The notes beneath the pieces were generated by a model. The model was not told the DNA's origin and ran no database searches. It saw nothing but the letters and a program-made list of their open reading frames with translations. A stretch of 22,419 nucleotides of DNA from IMG/VR virus record IMGVR_UViG_3300021962_000708, positions 1-22,419 of that record; one strand, given 5' to 3'. The DNA comes from a virus. Shown here in pieces: positions 1 through 8,165 of the stretch. Each line of letters opens with the position of its first letter. Within the stretch, counting starts at the first letter, position 1. A program made the position numbers and the translations under genes.

Positions 1-1371
1 GGCCAGGTGGTCATGTTCACGGGCACTTTGGGGGCGTCTGGTGGCCTGACCGCGGCACCAGCTACGGGCCTGACCAAAGATCAGTCACAGTACGTTCTGG
101 GGATTGCCGCCGAATCGGGCAACACCAATGCCTGGATTTTTGTGGTGGCCTTTGGCGAGGTCAAAGGAATCAACACCACGGGCGGCGCTGAAGCCTGGGC
201 ACAGGGCGACGAACTGTATTACAACCCTTTGGTGACTGGCGGGCTGACCAAGACCAAGCCATCGGTTCCGAATGCCATCGTGCTGGTGGCCGCGGTTGTC
301 CATGTTGGCACGTCCAACGGAATTTTGTTTGTTCGGCCCACCTACGGGTCGGTTTTGGGGGGCACTGATGGAAACGTCCAGTTTGGAACCCTTAACAACC
401 TTGACGTGCTGCAATACAACGGCACATATTGGACAAACGTCGCAGCCAGCACCCTATCGGTCAGTTTCGCAACCACGGCTGGAAGTGCAGGAAGCGCAAC
501 GACCGCTACAACGGCCACAAATCTTGCCGGTGGTGCAGCGGGCAGTCTCCCGTACCAAACAGGTGCCGGTGCTACTACGTTCCTGGGACTGGGAACCAGC
601 ACCTACATCCTGACCGCGGGCGCTAGTGCGCCAGGCTGGACTGACCCAGCCAGCATCACGGTTGGAAACGCAACAAACGCAACAAACGCAACGACCGCAA
701 CCAACCTAGCCGGTGGCGCAGCTGCCAGCATTCCCTACCAAACAGGAGCAGGGGCGACCACGTTCCTGGCGTCTGCGGCTGGCGATGCAGGAAAAGTCCT
801 ACAGAGCAACGGCACGTCGGCACCATCATGGGTCACGCCCGTGGCTTACGCGACGGTCACCGACGACACCACGACGAATGCGACCTACTACCCGCTGCTG
901 GCCAATCAGACCGCGGGCAACCTAACGACGACCTATTCATCGTCCACCAAGCTGCAATTTAACCCGTCCACCGGCCTGATGACGGCCACCGGGTTCAGCG
1001 GGTCGGGCGCAAACCTGACTAGTCTGCCCGCGGGCCAACTGTCGGGCACCATCCCGTCGGGGGTTCTTGGAAATTCCAGCCTGTTCATCGGCACCACGTC
1101 GATTGCACTGAACCGCGCCAGCGCCAGCCAGAGCCTGACCGGCGTCAGCATTGACGGCAGCGCAGGATCGGCGACGACCGCGGGCACGGCCACGAACGCC
1201 AACAACATCACAATCACCGACGACACGTCCACGAATGCGGACTACTATCCCGTCTGGGTCACCAACAGCACGGGAAACTTGCCCGCCAAGGTGACCAGCA
1301 CTAAACTTAAATTCAACCCGTCCAGCGGCGTTCTGACGACGACTGGCGGCATCGGTGGGGGTGCGTTTTGA
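1..1371 (+). CDS. Tail fibre protein, 5'-truncated by window edge
   Basis: The frame is open from base 1, so the true start lies upstream; GTG at 7 and ATG at 13 are internal. The visible 456 residues are Ala/Thr/Gly/Asn-rich, low in charge and strongly repetitive, as in phage fibre shafts. A 43-46 residue unit (GGAA-SxPYQTGAGATTFL, then SAPxW) occurs twice, near residues 174 and 235. A second unit starting DDT(T/S)TNAxYYP occurs near residues 288 and 407, followed each time by STKLxFNPS. Both units resemble segments common in uncultured-phage tail proteins. The C-terminus is GGIGGGAF; its G-rich codons form the ribosome-binding site of the next gene, which overlaps the stop. Receptor binding or tail attachment is inferred from composition and position. 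No enzymatic motif is seen. Confidence 0.75.
   Translation, partial: GQVVMFTGTLGASGGLTAAPATGLTKDQSQYVLGIAAESGNTNAWIFVVAFGEVKGINTTGGAEAWAQGDELYYNPLVTGGLTKTKPSVPNAIVLVAAVVHVGTSNGILFVRPTYGSVLGGTDGNVQFGTLNNLDVLQYNGTYWTNVAASTLSVSFATTAGSAGSATTATTATNLAGGAAGSLPYQTGAGATTFLGLGTSTYILTAGASAPGWTDPASITVGNATNATNATTATNLAGGAAASIPYQTGAGATTFLASAAGDAGKVLQSNGTSAPSWVTPVAYATVTDDTTTNATYYPLLANQTAGNLTTTYSSSTKLQFNPSTGLMTATGFSGSGANLTSLPAGQLSGTIPSGVLGNSSLFIGTTSIALNRASASQSLTGVSIDGSAGSATTAGTATNANNITITDDTSTNADYYPVWVTNSTGNLPAKVTSTKLKFNPSSGVLTTTGGIGGGAF
520..840 (+). repeat. Tandem-like coding repeat in tail fibre (two copies, 183 bp apart)
   Basis: Copy one (520-648) and copy two (703-840) encode NLAGGAA(G/A)S(L/I)PYQTG followed by AGATTFL and end in SAP(G/S)W. 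The link between them (about 669-702) holds the micro-repeat GCAACAAAC. Third-base differences between copies show an old duplication under protein-level constraint, not a recent DNA duplication. Confidence 0.75.
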
Positions 1372-1676
1372 ACTACACATGGAAAATCCTGAGCATTAAA
1401 GCCAAGGACGGCCTGATTACCCAGGCCCAGTACCATGCCCGCGTGGCCGAAGGCGAAGCCGCGGTGGAAACCGAGGGCACCTGGTTCTTTAAGGGCCAAC
1501 GCCTGGTTGTGCCGTTTGAAAAAGTCACCGAGGAAATGATCGTAGGCTGGATCAAGAACGAATCCGACGGCCTGATCGAAGCGCGGATGGCGCAGCAGTT
1601 GAAGAACCTGGCCGCACGGGATGAAACACCGCTGCCTTGGATGCCCCAGGTGTTCAAACCCAAATTTGAGGAATAA
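1368..1676 (+). CDS. Small tail-associated protein, DUF7936-like
   Basis: This 102-residue protein starts with MNYTWKI and contains a middle segment ending in VTEEMIVGWIK. This resembles small phage proteins of the DUF7936 type that sit beside fibre genes; the assignment is from memory of the family pattern and is moderate. The start is TTG at 1368, overlapping the TGA stop of the fibre gene. A GGTGGGGG sequence six bases upstream is a good ribosome-binding site and supports this unusual start. The C-terminus (KFEE) is encoded by GAGGA-containing codons that serve the tailspike gene starting three bases later. The function is unknown; a fibre-assembly or structural accessory role is inferred from context only. 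Confidence 0.65.
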   Translation: MNYTWKILSIKAKDGLITQAQYHARVAEGEAAVETEGTWFFKGQRLVVPFEKVTEEMIVGWIKNESDGLIEARMAQQLKNLAARDETPLPWMPQVFKPKFEE

Positions 1677-1678
1677 CT

Positions 1679-3583
1679 ATGGCAGTCAACCTTTCACCTG
1701 TTTTCGGCGTTGCTGGGCAACTATTCGACAACAACGGCAATCCGCTGGCCGGTGGGAAGATTTTTACCTACTTGGCCGGGACGACCACGAACGCCACGAC
1801 CTACACCAGCAGCAACGGCAGCATTGCCCACAGCAACCCCATCATCTTGGACGGTGCTGGGCGTGTCCCGTCGGGCGAAATCTGGCTGACTGACGGCATC
1901 ACCTACAAGTTTGTGGTGCAAGATGCCGCCAACAACCTGATCGGCACTTACGACAACCTGACCGGCATCAACAGCAACTTTGTCGCGTTTACAAACCAGC
2001 AGGAAATCCAGACGGCCACGGCAGGTCAGACGGTCTTTAACTTGACCACCATGCAGTATCAGCCTGGCACGAACAGCCTGTCGGTGTTCGTTGATGGCGT
2101 GAACCAGTACGGCCCAGGCGCACAGTACGCCTACGTTGAAACGGATCAAGACACGGTGACTTTTGTGTCAGGTCTTCACGTTGGCGCGTCGGTGAAATTC
2201 ACCACGTCGCAGTTAAATAGCAGCGGTGCTGGCGATGCATCGCAAATTTCCTACACCGCGCCATTTGCTTTGTCTGTAACGACAAACGTTGAAGACAAAT
2301 TGGCGCAATACGTCAGCGTCAAGGACTTTGGCGCTGTCGGCGATGGCGTAGTTGATGACACCACGGCCATACAAAACGCGCTGACGGAATCTGCGGGTAA
2401 GACGGTATTTTTCCCGAATGGCGTGTACAACATCAGCAACATCATTTTTGTTGACAGCAACACGGCGATTTACGGATATGGCGCGACGCTGTTCTGTACC
2501 AACGCATCTGCTGGTGGAACTGGCGTCTACATCACAGACCCGACCTATCTGGTTGGTGTTGAAAACGTCACGATTTACGGCCTGAAAGTTGATGGAAACC
2601 GAGCCGGTAGAACGCCGCCTGGTGCTGGCGCGTTGTTCTATGTGTCATCTGGCAAAAATCACACTTTAGTTGATTGCGTTGCGGTTAATTCCACTATTGA
2701 CGGATTCCAGATTGCAGGAGACACCAGTTGGGCTGGTGGCGTCAATAAAAACACCAGAATGTACAACTGTGAAGCAGACAATTCCTATCGGAATGGCCTG
2801 TCAGTTGTTGGCACTGACAACTTTGTTGATTACGGCGGCAAGTACCACGACACCAACGGAACCAGCCCAGAAATTGGCGTAGACATTGAACCCAACGGCG
2901 CAACCAGCCGCAATTACGGTTTTGCGTTTTACGGAACGCACGTTTATGACAACGCCCTTCACGGCATTTCGGTAAACGGATCGTCTGGCACCAACACCAA
3001 AGGGTTGATGTCAGGAGTTGTGTCAACTGGCAACGGTGGATATGGTTTTCAATGTGACCAAGCTATGAGCAACGTGAGAATTCACGCGCCACAAGCCAGC
3101 AACAACACACTTGGATCGTTTGATACTAGCGGTTATGCCTACGATCAAGACAACTTAAGCGAGCGCACAATTTACAGCGCAAGAGTGCGTAAGAGTGTCG
3201 GCCAGAACGTGACATCTGCGACCTTTGTTGATGTGACCAGTACGACGGTGACATACACGCCAAGATACCCAAACTCTGTGACCAGGCTGCGGGTCAAAGG
3301 CAACTATTCGTTGATAAATTCTTCTGGTACCGTTGTGTCCGCCTCAATACAACTTATCAACACAGGGACATCTGCGGTTGTAGATGATTGTTCTCCCATC
3401 ATTCAGGTCAACAACAACGGGTCAAATGCCCTGCGCCAAGATGGCACATTCTTCATGGCTGGCCAAGAAAACAACGTCGGCGTGACGCCCGTCAGCTACA
3501 AAGTCCAAGCAAAATTGAACAGTGGAACGTCAATAGACATTGGCGGTGTTGAGGTTATTGCTGAAGAAGTCAGCGGGGGTTAA
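1679..3583 (+). CDS. Tailspike with head-binding-like N-terminus and pectate-lyase beta-helix
   Basis: This 634-residue protein has three visible parts. Residues 1-100 (GQLFDNNGNPLAGGKIFTYL, NPIILDGAGR, IWLTDG, YKFVV) resemble the P22-type tailspike head-binding domain. Residues about 101-195 (ATAGQTVF, NSLSVFVDGVNQ) match a beta module frequent in phage fibres. From residue 212, VSVKDFGAVGDGVVDDTTAIQ is the hallmark start of the Pectate_lyase_3 right-handed beta-helix, followed by Asn/Gly-rich coils to about residue 500 and a C-terminal beta domain. Such proteins bind and often cleave surface polysaccharide; the substrate cannot be told. GC falls sharply inside the gene (58% at 1861-1920, 38% at 2641-2700 by hand count), consistent with exchange of the receptor-binding part. 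The ribosome-binding site GAGGA lies in the end of the previous gene. Confidence 0.88.
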   Translation: MAVNLSPVFGVAGQLFDNNGNPLAGGKIFTYLAGTTTNATTYTSSNGSIAHSNPIILDGAGRVPSGEIWLTDGITYKFVVQDAANNLIGTYDNLTGINSNFVAFTNQQEIQTATAGQTVFNLTTMQYQPGTNSLSVFVDGVNQYGPGAQYAYVETDQDTVTFVSGLHVGASVKFTTSQLNSSGAGDASQISYTAPFALSVTTNVEDKLAQYVSVKDFGAVGDGVVDDTTAIQNALTESAGKTVFFPNGVYNISNIIFVDSNTAIYGYGATLFCTNASAGGTGVYITDPTYLVGVENVTIYGLKVDGNRAGRTPPGAGALFYVSSGKNHTLVDCVAVNSTIDGFQIAGDTSWAGGVNKNTRMYNCEADNSYRNGLSVVGTDNFVDYGGKYHDTNGTSPEIGVDIEPNGATSRNYGFAFYGTHVYDNALHGISVNGSSGTNTKGLMSGVVSTGNGGYGFQCDQAMSNVRIHAPQASNNTLGSFDTSGYAYDQDNLSERTIYSARVRKSVGQNVTSATFVDVTSTTVTYTPRYPNSVTRLRVKGNYSLINSSGTVVSASIQLINTGTSAVVDDCSPIIQVNNNGSNALRQDGTFFMAGQENNVGVTPVSYKVQAKLNSGTSIDIGGVEVIAEEVSGG

Positions 3584-3585
3584 CG

Positions 3586-4926
3586 ATGGCACAGACAGGC
3601 TACACCCCAATCCTCATCTACAGCAGCAGCACGGCGGCGCAAGCCCCTGCTGTGGGCAATTTGACCAATAGCACGTTGGGGTCAGAACTGGCCATCAACA
3701 TCACCGACGGCAAGCTGTTCTACAAGGACAACGCCAACGCGGTGCAGGTCATCGCTTGGAAGGTTACGCCAACGAGCGCGGGCGGCACGGGGCTGACCAG
3801 CTACACCGCGGGCGACCTTCTGTACTACGCCACCGGCACCACGTTGACCAAGTTGGGAATTGGAAGCGCTTATCAACACCTTGGCGTTAATGCTGGCGGC
3901 ACTGCACCTGAGTGGCAAGCATCGGCCAATTCTGTTTTGACGGCCCAGGGCGACATGTTGTATGCATCGGCTGCAAACACTTTGGCGCGGTTGGCCAAAA
4001 ACACCACGGCTACCAGGTATCTGTCAAACACAGGCAGCAACAATAACCCGGCCTGGGCACAAGTTGACCTGACCAATGGCGTGACTGGCACTTTGCCTGT
4101 TGGCAATGGCGGCACTGGGTTGGCCACCTTAACTGCCAATCGTGTTTTGTACGCATCGGCGACAAATACTGTCGGCACATCTGCAAATTTGACGTTTGAT
4201 GGGACAACGCTACAAATTACTAGCGGAAGTTTTAACTTAGGCGCTGGTGGTGCCAATGGCTTTATCAGCGGCAACACTTGGTACGGGATCAATTCTGGCG
4301 ATTGGGTCTTCCAAGCGGGCAATGCATCACAAGGGTTCCGCTGGAACGGCAGCAGCGGCGGCGTCCGAATGTATTTGGACAATAACAGCAACTTGTTGTT
4401 GGGCACAACGTCCAGCCCTGCTGGAAGCGGAAATTTTTTAATCAACAACGGCAACGTAATTCAGGGAACCGCCGCTAAAGGATTTAACTTTACCGCCAAC
4501 AGCGCAGCCGCTGGCATGACCAGCCAGTTGCTGAACTGGTACGAGGAGGGTACGTTTACGCCAACTATCATTGGTACATCAACTGCGGGCACTGGTACTT
4601 ATAACGCGCAAGGTGGACGTTATACCCGCATTGGCCGCGTTGTAACTTTTCAGTTATATGTTGACTGGTCAGCGCATACAGGCACAGGAAACATGGAAGT
4701 GGCCGGTTTGCCTTTTACCTCAAACACAACCGGCGATTTATATTCAGCAGTGGCAATCCGCGCAAACAACATTGCATTGACGGCAGGGTATTATTTGCAA
4801 GGGTTTATCCTCAACAACTCAACGCAAATTCGACTTGGGCAATATCCAACCGGGGGAGGCGCTCAAGCAGCCGTTCCAATTGACACCGCTGGAAGCCTAA
4901 TAATTTCCAGTCAATACATTGTTTAA
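3586..4926 (+). CDS. Tail fibre protein with repeated shaft and C-terminal beta domain
   Basis: This 446-residue protein begins MAQTGYTPI and carries ELAINITDGKLFYKD at residues 34-48, a segment recurrent at the N-terminus of fibres in metagenomic phages. The shaft has two related units (GDLLYYATGTTLTKLG at about 76-91 and GDMLYASAANTLARL at about 122-136), each followed by a PxW-type end. GGTGL also occurs twice. The C-terminal 130 residues start at NWYEEGTFTPTI and contain GGRYTRIGRVVTFQLYVDW, a beta-rich terminal domain found in many fibres. The stop of the preceding tailspike is two bases upstream; GGGGG in its last codons acts as the ribosome-binding site. The probable role is receptor binding. 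No enzyme motif is seen. Confidence 0.8.
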   Translation: MAQTGYTPILIYSSSTAAQAPAVGNLTNSTLGSELAINITDGKLFYKDNANAVQVIAWKVTPTSAGGTGLTSYTAGDLLYYATGTTLTKLGIGSAYQHLGVNAGGTAPEWQASANSVLTAQGDMLYASAANTLARLAKNTTATRYLSNTGSNNNPAWAQVDLTNGVTGTLPVGNGGTGLATLTANRVLYASATNTVGTSANLTFDGTTLQITSGSFNLGAGGANGFISGNTWYGINSGDWVFQAGNASQGFRWNGSSGGVRMYLDNNSNLLLGTTSSPAGSGNFLINNGNVIQGTAAKGFNFTANSAAAGMTSQLLNWYEEGTFTPTIIGTSTAGTGTYNAQGGRYTRIGRVVTFQLYVDWSAHTGTGNMEVAGLPFTSNTTGDLYSAVAIRANNIALTAGYYLQGFILNNSTQIRLGQYPTGGGAQAAVPIDTAGSLIISSQYIV

Positions 4927-4935
4927 GGAATAATC

Positions 4936-6363
4936 ATGACGTTAACCAAAGCAACTTACTCCATGCTTGACGGCGCTGTCGTCAATATTCTTGATTTTGG
5001 CGCAACAGGTGATGGTGTTACTGATGACGCTAATGCAATTCAAGACGCGATAGACGCAGTTAGCACAAACTTTAACACTGGCTACGGCGGCACGGTGTTT
5101 TTCCCCAAAGCCATCAATAACGGAAATAATTGTTACCTTATCAACTCCACCGTTGAAGTTCCCCCTGGCGTTATCTTGGCCGGTGAAGGAATTGGTAATG
5201 CTAGCAATGTGTCTGGTTCGGCAATCAAAGTCAATTTTGATGGTGTTGGTATTCGGTTCATTCGGCGCAATCCAAGCGCATCGCTGTTCTATAACGGCGG
5301 TATGCACGACATTGCAATGCAGGGTACTGGCGGGTCTTCAACTACGGCTCAACGCCTTGTTGAACTAGGCGACTCGGCGCAAGTTAACACTCAAAACGGC
5401 GCGTGGAACGGGTTTATTCGCGATTGTTTGTTTAATAACACTCGCGGATTCGGCATTTTTTCTTCTCATTCGCAAGAATGGTTGATTGAACATAACATGT
5501 TCCGCGAGTGCAATCGCGCAATCAATTACAGCACAGTGCCAGCATCATCCCGCGTCGAAAACAACACGTTTATCAATGAGTCGGCAACGCCGTGTGATTA
5601 CGCAATAAATTACGAACCCGGTGCATTAGGCGGCGCTGCCGGGTTTGTGTTCAAGAACAACTATGTTATCGGCTTTGATTACGGCGTCTATGTTGCTGGC
5701 TGCAAAGGCGTGGTTATTGCAGACAACGTTTTTGAAAGCACAAAAGAATACTCTATTCATGCGTCAACCACTACATTTACAGGCACAAGCCTTGGATTGA
5801 CCGACGCTGTATTGCCAAGTTTGGATATTCGGGGAAACACATTCATCGCCCCGGGGGCTGGCGGCAACGCTACAAATGCTATTTATTTTGCAAACACTCG
5901 AAATTGCAACGTATCAAGCAACTATGTGCTGTCGCCTTACGCAACGCTTGGCGCAATTTTGGAAGTTTATCAAGACGCACCAAACACTTGCGTTGACAAC
6001 AACGTAGAAGCCCCGTCTTTACAAGGCAATAATTCAGGGACAGTGCCGCTGTATAACACGGCAAATACGGTTTGGGGTCAGCAATATGTTACGGCGTTCA
6101 AAAAAGAACAAGTGCTTTCCGCAAATTCCACTACAGCGTCTGCTCTTGGCCTAATTTCGATCATTTTGCAAAATGACGCTATAACAACCTTTGCCACCCT
6201 GTCAAATGGGCAAGAAGGACAGTGCGTAACCATTCATTCTGTGAACGCTGCTGCAACGGTGACAATTGACGGCAACACGCTTGTCATTCCGCAGTACGCT
6301 TGTGCGACCTATCAGTATTCAACTTTTTATACTGGATGGCGCTTAATCAGTAAATCGTTTTGA
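4936..6363 (+). CDS. Second tailspike, pectate-lyase beta-helix, no head-binding domain
   Basis: This 475-residue protein reaches ILDFGATGDGVTDDANAIQ, the Pectate_lyase_3 signature, only 17 residues after its start, so it lacks the head-binding domain of the other tailspike. It probably attaches through another tail protein. Long Asn/Gly-rich repeats (such as RVENNTFINE and IADNVFES) are typical beta-helix rungs. The C-terminus from about residue 390 is a separate beta region ending GWRLISKSF. The ribosome-binding site AAGGA lies ten bases upstream of ATG 4936. Base composition is lower in GC than the structural genes that follow (about 45% at 5461-5520), again suggesting a horizontally exchanged receptor-binding gene. 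The polysaccharide target is unknown. Confidence 0.85.
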   Translation: MTLTKATYSMLDGAVVNILDFGATGDGVTDDANAIQDAIDAVSTNFNTGYGGTVFFPKAINNGNNCYLINSTVEVPPGVILAGEGIGNASNVSGSAIKVNFDGVGIRFIRRNPSASLFYNGGMHDIAMQGTGGSSTTAQRLVELGDSAQVNTQNGAWNGFIRDCLFNNTRGFGIFSSHSQEWLIEHNMFRECNRAINYSTVPASSRVENNTFINESATPCDYAINYEPGALGGAAGFVFKNNYVIGFDYGVYVAGCKGVVIADNVFESTKEYSIHASTTTFTGTSLGLTDAVLPSLDIRGNTFIAPGAGGNATNAIYFANTRNCNVSSNYVLSPYATLGAILEVYQDAPNTCVDNNVEAPSLQGNNSGTVPLYNTANTVWGQQYVTAFKKEQVLSANSTTASALGLISIILQNDAITTFATLSNGQEGQCVTIHSVNAAATVTIDGNTLVIPQYACATYQYSTFYTGWRLISKSF

Positions 6364-6392
6364 CTTGACAAGCGCTTTCTTAACGCATAACC

Positions 6393-6629
6393 ATGATCCC
6401 AAAAGACAAACAGCAACACCTCCTAATGGGCGCGGCTTGTGCTGCGGTCTTGTGGGCTATTCACTTTGCGCCTGTTTGGGCGGCTGTGGCCATCGGAAGT
6501 GTGCTGTTTGGGGTGTTTTACGAAGTGCAGCAGTGGTATCGTAAAGAAGGCATTCCAGATGTCTGGGATGCAATAGCGACCGCACTGCCAGGCGTCATTG
6601 TGGGCGCAATTCTGTACATGAAGGGCTAA
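6393..6629 (+). CDS. Small membrane protein (holin-like, function unknown)
   Basis: This 78-residue protein has an N-terminal DKQQHLLMGAACAA segment reminiscent of DKxxHF small membrane proteins. Two hydrophobic stretches (about 10-38 and 60-76) are separated by EVQQWYRKEGIPDVWD. Similar proteins occur in many phages and prophages, sometimes labelled lipoprotein- or holin-like; I would not name a function. No good ribosome-binding site precedes ATG 6393. Upstream, TTGACA at 6365-6370 and the palindrome AAGCGCTT at 6370-6377 occupy the only sizeable gap in this part of the structural operon, so the gene may have its own expression signal. The gp4-like gene starts two bases after its stop, and AAGGGC near the stop could serve that gene. 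Confidence 0.65.
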   Translation: MIPKDKQQHLLMGAACAAVLWAIHFAPVWAAVAIGSVLFGVFYEVQQWYRKEGIPDVWDAIATALPGVIVGAILYMKG

Positions 6630-6631
6630 AA

Positions 6632-7612
6632 ATGACAACACCCTACGACATCATTACCCGGTCAATGAAGGACATTGGGGCTTTGGCCGCGGGCGAAATC
6701 CCGACAGCAGACGAAGCCCAAGACGGGCTGGACTTGCTCAACGACATGATCGCCCAGTGGTCAAACGAGAACATGATGGTGTTCTACCGCACCGAAATCA
6801 TCTTCCCGTGCGTTCAGAACCAGGTGCAGTACACCATCGGGCCAGCGGGCAACGTGTCGGCCAGGTTCGTGGGGTCAATCAGTGGCACCACTTTGACCGT
6901 GCCTGTGGATGGCGTGACCAAAGGTGCCATCACTATGGGCATGACCCTGACCGGCCCTGGGGTGCTGCCTGGCACCACCATTGTGGGATTTGGGACTGGC
7001 GCTGGCGGCAACGTCAACGAAGGCGGGACGTACACGGTCAGCCGCGGCCATACAACGCCCGTGGTGACGCAGATCATCGACGCCTACTACCAGCGCCCCC
7101 TGACCATTGAATCGGCGTTTGTGCGGGTCAACACCACGTCCAACGGCGTCCCGATCTACGGCGGCGGTCTGGACTACCCCATCGCCATTTTGAGCCTGGA
7201 AGAATACGAATCCATCGGCCTGAAGTCACTGAACGGCCCGTGGCCCAAGTCCATCTACTACCAACCGTCCGAGCAGCTGGGCACGATCTACGTTTGGCCC
7301 AATCCCGCCCAAGGCGAGATGCACCTGTTCACGCAGACCATCTTCCGCGAGTTTGGCGACCTGTACGGCACGATGGAATTCCCGCAAGGCTACAACATGG
7401 CGCTGCGCTGGTGCCTGGCCGAGCGCATGATGCCCATGTTTGGCAAGGTCAATCAGGTGCAGGTGGCGCAAATTACCGCCTACGCGGCCCAAGCAAAGGC
7501 GACAATCAAGCGCACGAACATGAAGCCGCCGCAAGTGTCCAAGTACCCTGACGTGCTGATGACAGGTCGGCCAAAGGATGCGGCGTTCATACTCGATGGC
7601 GGCTTCAACTAG
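6632..7612 (+). CDS. P22 gp4-like head-to-tail adaptor
   Basis: This 326-residue protein matches the P22 gp4-type tail accessory factor that closes the portal and carries the rest of the tail. Its helical N-terminus includes DIITRSMKDIGALAAGE and GLDLLNDMIAQWSNENMMV (residues 5-50), followed by the beta-rich IIFPCVQNQVQYTIGPAGN. Conserved later parts are RPLTIESAFVRV, GLKSLNGPWPKSIYY, and a C-terminal helix ending in a tail that includes MKPPQVSKYPD. Residues about 77-148 are an inserted SGTTLTV...GMTLTGPGVLPGTT module not found in the classic protein. The normal downstream partner, gp10, is displaced by an HNH endonuclease gene. The assignment is strong; the insertion is treated separately. 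Confidence 0.88.
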   Translation: MTTPYDIITRSMKDIGALAAGEIPTADEAQDGLDLLNDMIAQWSNENMMVFYRTEIIFPCVQNQVQYTIGPAGNVSARFVGSISGTTLTVPVDGVTKGAITMGMTLTGPGVLPGTTIVGFGTGAGGNVNEGGTYTVSRGHTTPVVTQIIDAYYQRPLTIESAFVRVNTTSNGVPIYGGGLDYPIAILSLEEYESIGLKSLNGPWPKSIYYQPSEQLGTIYVWPNPAQGEMHLFTQTIFREFGDLYGTMEFPQGYNMALRWCLAERMMPMFGKVNQVQVAQITAYAAQAKATIKRTNMKPPQVSKYPDVLMTGRPKDAAFILDGGFN

Positions 7613-7653
7613 GTTTTATAAATGTGCAATAATGGGGGCTTTTAGGAGTCGCC
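7613..7653 (+). promoter_or_regulatory. Possible weak promoter and RBS for the HNH gene
   Basis: This 41-base AT-rich gap sits in an otherwise packed operon. AATAAT (7628-7633) could be a -10, with TTCAAC (7604-7609) as a poor -35 at an 18-base spacer; TATAAA at 7617-7622 is an alternative. TAGGAG precedes ATG 7654 at normal spacing. The ribosome-binding site is convincing; the promoter is weak. Confidence 0.35.
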
Positions 7654-8163
7654 ATGAACGCAGGAAGACCAGCCAATACGCCAGAAGTGTTGTGGAACAA
7701 AGTTGATGTAAGAGGGGAAGACGAATGTTGGCCATGGAAGGGTTTTAAGGAAAAGTCAGGATACGGGCGAACTTGGATCAACGATGTTGGCTACTACGCG
7801 CATCGGGTCATCTTCAGTTTGGCGAATCCGGGACAGATTGAATTGAGAGCGCCAGCGAATAAGCGGGCAACAGGGTTTTTGATGCACACCTGTGACAATC
7901 GAATCTGCTGCAACCCAGCCCATTTGCGCGTCGCAAGCATCAAGGCGAACAACTTAGATTGTTTGCAAAAGGGTCGCAAAAAGCTGCCGATGGGCGAGAA
8001 TCACCATAGGTCAGTTTTCAGCGATGTTGAGATTCAACAAGCATTGGAAATGCGGCAATCGGGACATTCGGCAAGGCAGATAGCGATGAAATTGAACAAA
8101 AAACGTGCAACCATTGAATCGCTGCTGCGCCGCCATCGGTTGCGTGAGAGTAAAGGGGCGTAA
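7654..8163 (+). CDS. Free-standing HNH homing-type endonuclease
   Basis: This 169-residue protein contains an HNH_3-like core: DECWPWKG and YAHRVIFSL near residues 25-55, then MHTCDNRICCNPAHL (about 75-89) followed by KANNLDCLQKGR. The first His lies in MHTC, and the Asn and second His in CCNPAHL. The C-terminal 45 residues (VEIQQALEMRQSGHSARQIAMKL) look like a helix-turn-helix used to recognise DNA. Such genes are selfish nickases or nucleases that copy themselves into related phages. It interrupts gp4 and gp10, which are normally adjacent, and it ends two bases before gp10. Nothing suggests that the flanking genes are damaged. Confidence 0.87.
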   Translation: MNAGRPANTPEVLWNKVDVRGEDECWPWKGFKEKSGYGRTWINDVGYYAHRVIFSLANPGQIELRAPANKRATGFLMHTCDNRICCNPAHLRVASIKANNLDCLQKGRKKLPMGENHHRSVFSDVEIQQALEMRQSGHSARQIAMKLNKKRATIESLLRRHRLRESKGA

Positions 8164-8165
8164 CC

